A stretch of 64,000 nucleotides of DNA from Crocinitomicaceae bacterium (GTDB lineage: Bacteria; Bacteroidota; Bacteroidia; Flavobacteriales_G; Salibacteraceae), in assembly GCA_002707155.1 (NCBI GenBank), contig PAME01000003.1, positions 1,216-65,215 of the forward strand. Reading direction: 5' to 3'. This document shows positions 50,744 to 60,500 of this stretch, piece by piece; positions within the stretch are counted from its first letter, which is position 1; each line of letters begins with the position of its first letter. Both the position numbers and the translations under genes were made by a program. Under the pieces are notes generated by a model. It worked only from the letters and a program-made list of their open reading frames with translations, was not told the DNA's origin and did no database searches.

Positions 50744-51598
50744 ATGAAATCTACTCTCAGCCGTTTTTCGGTAATTTTTATCTCCATTTTATTTTGCAGC
50801 GTTTTAGGTTTTTCACAAGATCAAATCTTTTTGCGATCTGGCGAAAAGATTGATGCACGAGTGATTGAAGTTACCCCTGAATTTATAAAATATAAAAGTA
50901 AAGCGAACCCAGAAGGGCCGCTATACTCTAAAAAAATTACCGATGTTTTATTGATCACATATGCCAACGGAACTACCGAAGTTTACGAGGTAGAAAAAGT
51001 CGTTTCTGCGAGCACGAAAAATAAAAATGACACGACTATGATTATTAATAGCCATTCTTTGGCTCTTAATTTCGTTCCATTGGTATACCAGCAACTAGAA
51101 CTAGATTACCAGTATTTATTTCCAAACCGAGTAATTGGCATATCCTTTCCTATAACCTATGTTATGAATCCTGGAATAACGAGAAGTCTTAATGAATTTG
51201 CCTTGCTTTGGAGTGCTGGTTCTGACCTTAAGTTTTACTTTGATGGTCAAAAATCGGTATCGTTTTATGTTGGGTTTGGGTTTGATGTTGGGCAAGCAGA
51301 GAGTATAAGCTATTATACGGAAGAAATTGTTGAATACGATGAGTTTACAGGACTCACTTACCCGGGTTATAATTACGTCAATGAAGATGTTACAAATAAC
51401 TTTTACAGTCTTTCTGGAATTTTGGGCGTTGAAATAAATCCAACCAAATTTTTATCTGTGGACATTGGGGGTCGCATTAGTGGTCGGTCGCATTTTCTTG
51501 ATAAGTATTACAATTCCTATCCTTATTACGAGGAATCGCCTTCAACAAGATTGGACTTAATAATACGTCCACTAATGCGCTTAAGGGTTCGTTTTTAA
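50744..51598 (+). CDS. Exported protein, probable outer-membrane beta-barrel
   Basis: 284 residues from ATG 50744. Signal peptide (VIFISILFCSVLGFSQ), then a short domain common in Bacteroidota (DQIFLRSGEKIDARVIEVTPEFIKYKS ... YSKKITDVLLITYANGT) and from about 105 alternating amphipathic strands (LALNFVPLVYQQLELDYQYLF; SFYVGFGFDVGQ; FLSVDIGGRISGRSHF) ending LRVRF with a terminal Phe, the classic outer-membrane barrel end. Function unknown. Its last 4 bases overlap the convergent flavoprotein gene. Confidence 0.8.
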   Translation: MKSTLSRFSVIFISILFCSVLGFSQDQIFLRSGEKIDARVIEVTPEFIKYKSKANPEGPLYSKKITDVLLITYANGTTEVYEVEKVVSASTKNKNDTTMIINSHSLALNFVPLVYQQLELDYQYLFPNRVIGISFPITYVMNPGITRSLNEFALLWSAGSDLKFYFDGQKSVSFYVGFGFDVGQAESISYYTEEIVEYDEFTGLTYPGYNYVNEDVTNNFYSLSGILGVEINPTKFLSVDIGGRISGRSHFLDKYYNSYPYYEESPSTRLDLIIRPLMRLRVRF

Positions 51599-52806
51599 TT
51601 GAGCTTACCCGCAATAAATCCAGTGGTCCATGCTGCTTGAAAATTAAAGCCCCCGGTTACTCCATCGATATCCATTACCTCTCCTGTAAAGTATAAACCT
51701 GAGATTTTCCTACTCTCCATCGAATTCGGATTTACATTTGTTAAACTAACGCCGCCACAGGTTACAAATTCTTCTTTAAAAGTGGTTTTACCGCTAACCT
51801 CATAACAGTCATTTACCAATCCGTTTACCAATCGATTCAACTCTTTTTTAGAAAAATCACACCAACGTTTATCCAGTTCAATTCCCACTTTCTGAACAAG
51901 ATATACCCAAAGTCTTTTAGGGATATCGGCTAGCTTATAATTGGAAACTTGCGCCAAGCTATGATTCGTTATTTCTTTTTGAAGAAGAGTTCTAACGGCA
52001 TCTTCAGAATGCTCACCTATCCATGAAACAAGAATATTAAACTGGTAGTTTTTTTCGGCCAGTTTCCTTGCGCCAAATGAAGATAACTTCAATACCGCTG
52101 GCCCACTCATGCCCCAATGCGTAATTAAAAGAGCTCCCGTACTTTCAAGTTTTTGTCCTTCTATTCTCACCTTTGCATTTGCTGCAACAGCTCCCATCAA
52201 TGCAGTAATCGGATGCTTCGGCATATTAAAAGTAAAGAGGCTTGGAACCGGCTTTTCAATCTTGTGTCCTAATTCTTGCAGCCATTTTAAGCCTTCAATT
52301 TTAGGTGAACCTCCTGTTGCAACGATAACTTTATCAAAGTACATTTTTTGACCGTTTACAATCAACTCAAACCCTGCGTTATCAACTAGTGCAGTAATTG
52401 CTGTAACTGCTGATTGTAATTTCAAAACACCACCCAACTGCTCAAATTCGCTGACTAAACAATCTACAATGGTCTGCGAGTTATCGGTAATCGGAAACAT
52501 GCGGTTGTCCTCCTCTGTCTTAAGGTGTACGTTACGTTTATCGAACCAGTCGATGGTATCGTTTACTTTAAATTGATGAAAAGATTTCTTTAAAAACTTC
52601 TCCCCTCGAGGATAGTGCTTTACCAATTCTGAAATTTCAAAACAGGAGTGTGTTACGTTACACCTTCCTCCTCCGCTAATCTTTACCTTGGAAAGTACCT
52701 TGGGCGATTTTTCTAATAAAACCACCTTGGCTTTCGAATGATGCTGTTTTACCGAAATAGCTGCAAAAAAACCAGCTGCACCTCCCCCTATTACCGCTAC
52801 CTTCAC
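51595..52806 (-). CDS. BaiN/HI0933-family FAD-dependent oxidoreductase
   Basis: 403 residues from GTG at 52806. Dinucleotide motif VAVIGGGAAGFFAAI, KISGGGRCNVTH, TGGSPKIEGLKWLQELGHKI, FKEEFVTCGGV and the closing FTGEVMDIDGVTGGFNFQAAWTTG are all family hallmarks. Substrate unknown in this lineage (bile-acid work named BaiN, but homologues are broad). The preceding Gre-like gene's stop overlaps its start by one base (TAGTG), so the two are co-translated. Confidence 0.93.
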   Translation of the reverse strand: MKVAVIGGGAAGFFAAISVKQHHSKAKVVLLEKSPKVLSKVKISGGGRCNVTHSCFEISELVKHYPRGEKFLKKSFHQFKVNDTIDWFDKRNVHLKTEEDNRMFPITDNSQTIVDCLVSEFEQLGGVLKLQSAVTAITALVDNAGFELIVNGQKMYFDKVIVATGGSPKIEGLKWLQELGHKIEKPVPSLFTFNMPKHPITALMGAVAANAKVRIEGQKLESTGALLITHWGMSGPAVLKLSSFGARKLAEKNYQFNILVSWIGEHSEDAVRTLLQKEITNHSLAQVSNYKLADIPKRLWVYLVQKVGIELDKRWCDFSKKELNRLVNGLVNDCYEVSGKTTFKEEFVTCGGVSLTNVNPNSMESRKISGLYFTGEVMDIDGVTGGFNFQAAWTTGFIAGKLN

Positions 52807-53264
52807 TAAGCTATTTGTTTGATAATTTGAGTATTGCCGTTTACAGAAAAACCGTCTCCCACAGTTTTTCCAAGTGCAACTTTCCCTATTGGAGAAGCTG
52901 TAGAAATAGCAAAAACTGTTTTGGCTTCAATTTTTAGCGCACCCAAGGCTACACCTAAAAACAAGGTCATTTTATCGGTTTCGACCAATGCACCTTTTTC
53001 TATTTTAGCTGAAACTTGGTCTGACTTCAATTGACCTAAATCGGATTCTAAGTGCTCCAAAAAGCCAAACTGTTTTAGCAGGTTTTCCTGCTCCAACTGC
53101 GCCAGTGCTCTCCCGGTTTCGTGCTTGTCTCCAGCAGAGCTTTTTGTTTCTGAGTTGGCTGATAGACGGGCTGAATCCAGCTGTTGAGAAAGCAGTTTCC
53201 GCTTCTCTTTTATAAGGTTTTGACAGGCAATTAATACCTTCCTTTTATATTCTGAATTCAGCAT
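52806..53264 (-). CDS. GreA/GreB-like transcription factor
   Basis: 152 residues: an N-terminal coiled coil (KVLIACQNLIKEKRKLLSQQLDSARLSA ... LEQENLLKQFGFLEHLES) and a C-terminal FKBP-like Gre domain (GALVETDKMTLFLGVALGALKI, TASPIGKVALGKTVGDGFSV). The acidic tip residues that Gre factors use to stimulate RNA cleavage are not obvious in the coiled-coil turn (ETKSSAGDKHETG contains D and E). Bacteroidota members are often mislabelled. It is the first gene of the pair with the flavoprotein. Confidence 0.75.
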   Translation of the reverse strand: MLNSEYKRKVLIACQNLIKEKRKLLSQQLDSARLSANSETKSSAGDKHETGRALAQLEQENLLKQFGFLEHLESDLGQLKSDQVSAKIEKGALVETDKMTLFLGVALGALKIEAKTVFAISTASPIGKVALGKTVGDGFSVNGNTQIIKQIA

Positions 53265-53292
53265 AAATCAATAAACTAAGCTTTAGTTCCAG

Positions 53293-53781
53293 CTACGATT
53301 CTTTTGATTCGGCTAGCGCTAAACTTAGTGCTTTAAACAACTTTCCGTCCGTGATTCGGGCACCGTTTTCGGTCATGGCAAACAATTCCTGTTCGCGCTC
53401 TAATTTATATTCGCGACTCGCAGTGTATACCTCTATATTTCCCGGAGGTGCTTGCATTGCCTTTTCAATATCTTCTGGTATTGTAAAATCAATTTCGCTT
53501 TCCGGATCTATTTTCATTCCTACCATTACCAGCTTGGTGCTTGTACTTTGAAAAGTTTGCACCTCTTTTGGAGTCCTAATCTCTAGAAATTCAATTTTCC
53601 GCATTACCGCTTCAAAAATTACATCGCTAAAAAGGTCCATTATTTTAATAGCCTCCTTAGGTTGATTCTCTTTTATGCGACCCCAATCCTCTCCTGTAAT
53701 TCCATTTACAACAAGATAATCGATAAACTCTTTTTCAAACTCTTTGAGCTCCTCGTGGCTCAACAAACGAAACTTTGGCAT
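53293..53781 (-). CDS. DUF6495-like cytosolic protein
   Basis: 162 residues from ATG at 53781 (MPKFRLLSHEELKEFEKEFI); the longer frame would include the promoter box. Further markers: NGITGEDWGRIKENQPKEA, DLFSDVIFEAVMRKIEFLE, YKLEREQELFAMTENGARITDGKLF. A Bacteroidota-restricted family of unknown function, which I place in DUF6495 from memory. Precedes the Gre-like gene on the same strand by 28 bases. Confidence 0.75.
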   Translation of the reverse strand: MPKFRLLSHEELKEFEKEFIDYLVVNGITGEDWGRIKENQPKEAIKIMDLFSDVIFEAVMRKIEFLEIRTPKEVQTFQSTSTKLVMVGMKIDPESEIDFTIPEDIEKAMQAPPGNIEVYTASREYKLEREQELFAMTENGARITDGKLFKALSLALAESKES

Positions 53782-53796
53782 ACTTAAAAATTTTGG

Positions 53797-53804
53797 CAAA
53801 ACTA
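53797..53804 (-). promoter_or_regulatory. Putative -7 element of the DUF6495-Gre-flavoprotein operon
   Basis: TAGTTTTG on the minus strand, 15 bases before the ATG at 53781; matches TAnnTTTG. Confidence 0.5.
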
Positions 53805-53913
53805 AACGCTTGATCAGAATTAAAAAGAGCAATACACCATTCGATTACCATTATTTATCAAAGCAATTATTTTTCACAATAATCCAGCTGAGTGCCTCAG
53901 TTAATTTTGCGCG

Positions 53914-55095
53914 ATGATATTTCTCATTATAGCTATCGTTCTGCTGCTAGAGCTGTTCCCATATTTTTCTTTCTTACCTTATTTTACTGGTGATAGAACT
54001 ACCTTTTCCATTGTCTACCTCGGCATTACTGCGCTTTCTTACATAGGAATGATCCGCTATTTGATGTCGGTTCGAAACAATCAGGAATATTATCCTTATT
54101 GGAGTAATGTATTTGTCAGTTTTGGATTTGGATGGATAGTGGCGAAATTGCTATTGATTCCAATTCTTTTAATCGGTGACATAGGGGGTTATGTTATATC
54201 TGCAAAGGCTAATCAATTTATAGACTACGCTGGAGCTATTGCTTTTTTAGTTTTAATTCTTTTTCTCGTTTACGGAGTTGTTTTTGGCAAATACCATTTT
54301 AAAACTCGAAGAGTTGAAGTAACCATTAACAACCTACCTGAAGCATTTAATGGTTTTAAAGTGGTTCAAATATCCGATGCACATCTTGGAACATTTGATA
54401 GTATGTCGGGTTTTGCAAAAGGAATTGAAGCAATAAAAGCCACAAACCCTGACTTACTTTTATTTACAGGTGATTTGGTAAATAATTTGGCAACGGAAGC
54501 CGAAGCATATATTGAACATTTTAAAGCATTGCAAGCCAAACATGGAAAATTTGCCATATTGGGCAATCACGACTATGCCGATTATGTAGCTTGGTCCAAT
54601 GAAGCAGATAAACAGAAAAACTTAGATCGATTGCATGAAATTCATTCTGAAATGGGGTTTCAATTGTTGGATAATGAACACGTTAACATTGAAAACGACG
54701 GCTCCAATTTTTATTTAGCGGGTATAGAAAACTGGGGCCTTCCTCCTTTTCCACAGCATGGAGATTTAGAAAAAGCGCTAGAAGGTATTCCAAAAAACGC
54801 CGCTACTCTGCTTATGTCACACGACCCATCGCATTGGGATGCCCAAGTGAAAAAACACCCACACGATATTGCCCTAACCATGAGCGGCCATACGCACGGA
54901 ATGCAATTTGGCATTGATTTGCCATTTTTTAAATGGAGCCCTGTAAAGTTTAAATATCCAAAATGGGCAGGTTTGTACACCGAAGGCAAAAAACATCTCT
55001 ATGTAAATCGTGGTTTTGGTTTTCTTGGCTTTCCCGGAAGATCTGGAATTCGCCCTGAAATAACTGAGCTTATTCTTAGAAGCGAATCGGCCTAA
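53914..55095 (+). CDS. Membrane-anchored metallophosphoesterase (YkuE/YaeI-like)
   Basis: 393 residues. Four N-terminal hydrophobic segments (about 1-15, 30-47, 64-84, 104-122) and then a calcineurin-like catalytic domain: VVQISDAHLGTFD, LLLFTGDLVNN, AILGNHDYADY, LLMSHDP and MSGHTHGMQFG supply the two-metal ligands. Such proteins hydrolyse phosphodiesters, including lipid pyrophosphates (LpxH/LpxG-like or YkuE-like). A TAATTTTG box ends 4 bases before the ATG, so the mRNA may be almost leaderless or start downstream. It converges with the RND gene, overlapping by 4 bases. Confidence 0.9.
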   Translation: MIFLIIAIVLLLELFPYFSFLPYFTGDRTTFSIVYLGITALSYIGMIRYLMSVRNNQEYYPYWSNVFVSFGFGWIVAKLLLIPILLIGDIGGYVISAKANQFIDYAGAIAFLVLILFLVYGVVFGKYHFKTRRVEVTINNLPEAFNGFKVVQISDAHLGTFDSMSGFAKGIEAIKATNPDLLLFTGDLVNNLATEAEAYIEHFKALQAKHGKFAILGNHDYADYVAWSNEADKQKNLDRLHEIHSEMGFQLLDNEHVNIENDGSNFYLAGIENWGLPPFPQHGDLEKALEGIPKNAATLLMSHDPSHWDAQVKKHPHDIALTMSGHTHGMQFGIDLPFFKWSPVKFKYPKWAGLYTEGKKHLYVNRGFGFLGFPGRSGIRPEITELILRSESA

Positions 55096-57350
55096 GGTTT
55101 GGGTTTTGGATTTACCCAGTAGAGCAATGCAGGGAGCAAAAGTAAATCGCAAATCAAAGCTCCAATCAAGGTAATACTAATCAAAAAGCCAATGTAAAAG
55201 GTGCTTAAAAAGCTACTCGCGCAAAGCGAGATAAACCCACTTAAAATTATGAGAGTGGTTATAACAATTGATTTTCCTGTGTCGGTAAAGGTAACCTCCA
55301 TTGCCTCATCAACGGTTTTGCCTTGTTTCATTTCAAGGCGAAAACGAGTTAAAAAATGAATGGAATCATCAACAGCAATTCCAAAACTGATGACGAAAAT
55401 TATAGCAGTAGAAATCTTTAAATCAATCCCAAACATTACCATTACAGCGGCAGTTATCAGTAAAGGAACTACATTAGGAATAATAGAGATTAGCGTCATT
55501 TTAAAGGACCTAAATAACAAACCTACAATCAGACCAATTAGCGCAATCGCTAAAATCAATCCCTCTATAACGTTGCTTGAAACTTTTTCGGTATTTAAAT
55601 CCAACAAATGCCCTGAACCGGTAATTCTAAATTGCAGCAAATTCGTATCGATGTTTTCTGCCACATAATTGTAAAACTTTTCATTCCGATGTAGTATAGA
55701 TCTTCTTCCCCAATCACCAAAAGTTCCCGATATTCTTGATGTGTCCTTATTTTGGGAGAAAACCCGCTTTGACTCTTCACTAGAGGAAGCTCGGTTTACC
55801 GCATTCACTAGCTTATTGAATGCGCGCTTTTCAGTGGGAATTTTCAATTCTTCTAATTTTCCTCCATTGATAATTCTATTGGTTTCAGAAAGAACGGTTA
55901 CAGGACTCAGTTGAATGTCAACCGGATATTCTTGTTTTAAAAAATGCTCCACTTTTTTTAGTTCATTTATTGAATTGGAGTCCAAAATGGAGTTACCATT
56001 CTTAGTCCACACGGCAAGTTCAAATGGTCGAGCCCCACCAAATTTTTCTTCAAAAAACCGGTAGGCCACTTTTTGAGGATGACTTTCCCTAAGGTCTTCT
56101 AGTAAAAAATTATTGATTTCTAATTGCGACGTTAAACCCGCACAAACGATAGTAAGTGCCAGTGAAAACCATAAAATTTGATTGCGTTGTTTTTTTACAA
56201 AAATGTTGATGTTGAGCATTTTACTTTTCCAAACTGCATTCTTTTTATGGTCACTTTCTTCCAGTTGAAAAGGAAGTAAATACAAAAGCGCCACATAACA
56301 GGTGTAGGTGAGAAATAGCGCAATCAATAGGCCTACTGCTGCAAATATCCCGAGCTCAATAATGGGTTTAACAGCGCTTGTGAGAAGGGATAAAAAGCCT
56401 ACTAAGGTGGTTAACGATGTTAACAAAGTGGCTAAGCCTACTCGCTTGATAGAGTGTTTGAGTGCTTCTTTTTTGGACATTTTAGAAAGCATATTTCTAT
56501 AATGCGTTGTGAGGTGTATGACATCAGACATACCAATTACCATTATAATACTTGGCAAAACGGTAGAAACGATATCTAAACTTTTGCCGAATAAAGCCAT
56601 AAAACCAAGAGTCCATAAAACACTTAATCCCACAATAATTAATGGTAAAATAACTCCTAGAAAACTGCGGTAAGTAAAAACCAAAAAGAGGATAACAAAC
56701 AGCAAAGAACTTCCAATAAAAATAATGGTTTCATCTTTTATCAAATCAATATAAACGGTTTGCCCTACTACTCTTCCTCCAAGATGAACCTCTTCAAAAT
56801 CATACTTAGAGACTATTTGATTTATATCTCTGGATATTTGAACACTAATCGTGTCAATTACCTTTGGAGCATGGTTTAGATAAATTAGTACCGATTGCTT
56901 ATCTAGACTAAAAAATTGAGACTCAAAGCCTTTAGATAATGCAATTGTCAAACTGTCTGCGGTATACTTAGACTCATCTTGCCAATGCAAAACGGGGAAT
57001 TCTACTGGTTTAGGGTAAAGGTCAAATTTCTTTAGTAGCTTTAAGTTGGTTGGACTCAAAACCTTGTTGACATTTTCAATTTGACTCAATTCTTTGGTCA
57101 AACTATCGACTTTTAACAAAAAGTTCTGCTTAAATATTCCCTGCTGGTTTTTTATGCCTATTAAAGCAAAATCATTATCCGAACCAAACTTTTCTCTGTA
57201 ATCGAGAAAAAACTCCGTGTCAGAATGGTTTTTTGGGAAAAAATCTTCAAAGTTGTAATACTGTTTTAAGCCCTTCAGCTCTAAGCCCAAAAATAGCGTC
57301 ACAGCAAACAACACGACAAGTGTTATTTTACTTAATTGTTTGAGATTCAA
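55092..57350 (-). CDS. RND-superfamily exporter (MMPL-type)
   Basis: 752 residues with the duplicated RND plan: one helix at the start, an extracytoplasmic domain (about 30-205), five helices (about 212-375), a second single helix, a second soluble domain (about 415-585) and five more helices to the end. Conserved membrane acids: VIGMSDVIHLTTHY and VISFGIAVDDSIHFLTRFR. MMPL-like RND proteins export lipids, hopanoids or hydrophobic compounds with proton drive. Stand-alone; ends in a Lys/Pro tail. Confidence 0.9.
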   Translation of the reverse strand: MNLKQLSKITLVVLFAVTLFLGLELKGLKQYYNFEDFFPKNHSDTEFFLDYREKFGSDNDFALIGIKNQQGIFKQNFLLKVDSLTKELSQIENVNKVLSPTNLKLLKKFDLYPKPVEFPVLHWQDESKYTADSLTIALSKGFESQFFSLDKQSVLIYLNHAPKVIDTISVQISRDINQIVSKYDFEEVHLGGRVVGQTVYIDLIKDETIIFIGSSLLFVILFLVFTYRSFLGVILPLIIVGLSVLWTLGFMALFGKSLDIVSTVLPSIIMVIGMSDVIHLTTHYRNMLSKMSKKEALKHSIKRVGLATLLTSLTTLVGFLSLLTSAVKPIIELGIFAAVGLLIALFLTYTCYVALLYLLPFQLEESDHKKNAVWKSKMLNINIFVKKQRNQILWFSLALTIVCAGLTSQLEINNFLLEDLRESHPQKVAYRFFEEKFGGARPFELAVWTKNGNSILDSNSINELKKVEHFLKQEYPVDIQLSPVTVLSETNRIINGGKLEELKIPTEKRAFNKLVNAVNRASSSEESKRVFSQNKDTSRISGTFGDWGRRSILHRNEKFYNYVAENIDTNLLQFRITGSGHLLDLNTEKVSSNVIEGLILAIALIGLIVGLLFRSFKMTLISIIPNVVPLLITAAVMVMFGIDLKISTAIIFVISFGIAVDDSIHFLTRFRLEMKQGKTVDEAMEVTFTDTGKSIVITTLIILSGFISLCASSFLSTFYIGFLISITLIGALICDLLLLPALLYWVNPKPKP

Positions 57351-57510
57351 ATCAAATAATTTAAGGACGAAAATAAGCTTAGTAATAAGTTCTTAATGAA
57401 TATCATTTTTTTATCTTTCCATGAAAATAATCCCTGATTTATCAGGGATACTAGTGCAATTATATTTAATACCTTTACAAAAGTTTTTTCAAATTAAAAA
57501 TAACTCATCC

Positions 57511-60500
57511 ATGAGAAATAAATTATTTCTACTCTTTTTTACCGCTTCTTTTTCTTCACTCTCACTAAACATATTCGCCCAAGCAGATTATGTTTTCACT
57601 CCTTCTTCAGGAACTTTTACCGAACTCTCTGGTGGAACAGACATAAATGTTATAGAAGATGATGATGAGCTTAGCGCAGGGCTTCCAATAAATTTCAATT
57701 TTGAGTATGGAGGTGTAAATTATACCCATCTCAAAGCGAGTTCCAACGGTTTTTTGAACTTAGATACTAGCAAAACCGGTACTCGACTAACAAATGATTT
57801 AGACAATGTAGGTGAACCAATAATTGCCCCACTTTGGGATGACCTTGACGGTCGCGCCAGTGGTTCAAAAGCGTCCTACCTTACTAGTGGAACATCTCCA
57901 AACAGAGTGTTTACTATAGAATGGTTAAAATGGGAGTGGAATTATGGTGCGTCAGCTGAGGTCGTTTCTTTCCAAGTAAAACTCTATGAAACAACAAATA
58001 AAATAGAGTTTATTTATCGGCCTGAGACGAGTATGCCGAATAGTCCAACGGCAAGCATTGGGGTTACTGGAACAAGTACAGGTGTTGGCACATTTTTATC
58101 ATTAAATGGAACCGGTGCAACTCCAACTGCTTCTTCTACAGTCGAAACTTTAAACCTATCAACAGCTCCAGACTCTGGAAGAACCTACGCTTTTACTGAA
58201 CCTACTTGCAAGGCTCCCGGAAATATTCGCGATTCATTAACCACTGGAATATCGAATTATGTTGTTTTTGATTCTAAAACAGGGTCTGGAAAAACCGTTC
58301 TTTATGAATATGGTGCACCGGGTTTTGTTCCTGGCACAGGCACAACATTGACCGACACCACCGATGCAAAAGGTGCTTACAAGCTTATTAATGGCTTGCG
58401 CTCCTCTACTGTCTATGATATTTATATAAGAATTATCTGCAGTGGAACAGACACCTCTAAACCTGCAAAACATACGTTTAGCACCACTTACTCTAACCCA
58501 CAAAAAATAATTTTCACGAATTTTACAGGAGCTAACCTTGGCGCTGTTCAATCCGGTTGGAGTGAATCTACTGGCACTCCAATTCCTCAAGGTTCTACAT
58601 CTACTTGGACGAATTCAAATGCTGCTCAAACTACTGCTTTAGGGAAGGCAACTGCGCGCATTAACTTGTATACGAATACTCATGAAGAGTGGTTAATAAG
58701 TCCAAAAATTTTAATTAAATCTACTGATAGTATAAAGTTTACAGCTGCTGTAACAGACTGGAATAGTGGAGCAACGGCTTCTATGGGTTCAGACGATAGC
58801 TTGAAAATAATGGTTTCCAATAATGGTGGAACTACTTGGAATAATATTGGAGCAATTGTGAGCAGCACATCAATTAATAATTCTCTTAGCGACTTTAAAT
58901 ATCCGTTAGGCGCTTACGCTGGTTCTTCAGTGATAGTTGGTTTTTTAGCGCAGGATGGCCCAACTGATAATACCGAGGATTATGATATGCATATTGGAGA
59001 AATATTTATTGGTACACCTCCATTAAAAGAAATGGTGTTGGTAGACGTAATCGATCCACAAGAGGGAAGTTGTGGTCTAGATTCAATGAAATTTCAGGTT
59101 GTAATAAAAAATGACGGCGCACGAACACAAACAAATTTCCCTGTTTATGTTAAGGTTTCTGGTGCGGTAAATACTACAATTTCTTCGATGGTTGCTTCTT
59201 CAACAGCAGAAACTACCGACACCATTTCAATCGGAAATATCAGTTTAAAAAATGGTGGATCAATAAGTTTTAATGCTTTTACCGCATTGACTGGCGATGA
59301 GAATTTACAAAACGACACCATGAAATTTTCTGCTATTACCATTGCGGCAACCCCCTCAAATCCTACAGTACCTTCTAGGGTAAGTATTTGCTCAGGAACA
59401 GACTCCACAATTGTTGCAAAAAGCAGTAGTATTGGTTTCAGATGGTTTAAAGCTAATAGCAGCATTGTTGCCTCAAAAGACAGTACCTTTAAGTTTGTAA
59501 ATATCACAAAACCAGATACGGCATTTGTAGAAACATTTAGTTTTTCAAGATCATTATTCGGCCCCTCGTCCAATTCCATTGGAACTGGAGGCACCTATAC
59601 TTCCTTCACTGACGGATTAGTTTTTAGTGCCAGTTCAAAATTTACATTGGATTCAGTAACGGTCTATCCAGGTTCCTCTGGAAATGTAGTTATTCGACTA
59701 CTAAATGCTTCTAATCAGGTCTTACAAACAAAAACGGTTTCGGTAAACGGAACCTCTAGCGGTGAAGAGATAGGAGTTGGATTTGTTATTAATCCTGGAA
59801 ATGGATATAAGTTAGACGCTAGTGGTTCTTCAGTTTCAAACTTATATCGAAATACTACTGGTGCGGTTTATCCTTACACAAACAATACTGGAGCTGTATC
59901 AATTACACAAACCATTAATAATTTAGCTGGTTACTATTACTTTTTCTACAACTGGAAAATTACTTCAGAAGGCTGTCCTTCCGAACGAAGCATGGTAATA
60001 GTAGATACCTTGCCGAGCCCTCAATTTAATTTAGGCCCTGATACTATTTTTTGTAAGGGCGTTGTAAATTACACCATGGATGCTACTACTGCTAATTCAA
60101 CTTATTTGTGGAGTAATTCCAGCACCTCGGCAACTTTTACCGCAACTAATCAAGGTTCATATACCTGCAAAGTAACAGACAATACAGGATGCTCTGCTCG
60201 TGATACGGTAAATATTAGTGCCTACCCTGTTCCTTTTATTAACTTTCCAAACGTTGTAAATCAATGTACAAATTCAGACACACTTCGTTTGAGATTTGCT
60301 ACACCTGTTGGCGGGATTTATGGCGGACCAAGTGTTTCCAATGGAATATTGGATCCTGCACAAGGAACATTGGGTCAGAATATTATTACCTATGCCTATA
60401 CAGACAACAATAGCTGTGTAACTATTGACACTGCGTTTTATGACCTTTTTCAGTCTCCCACAGTAACTTTTTCTGGAACTTTAAAGATTTGCGAAAATGA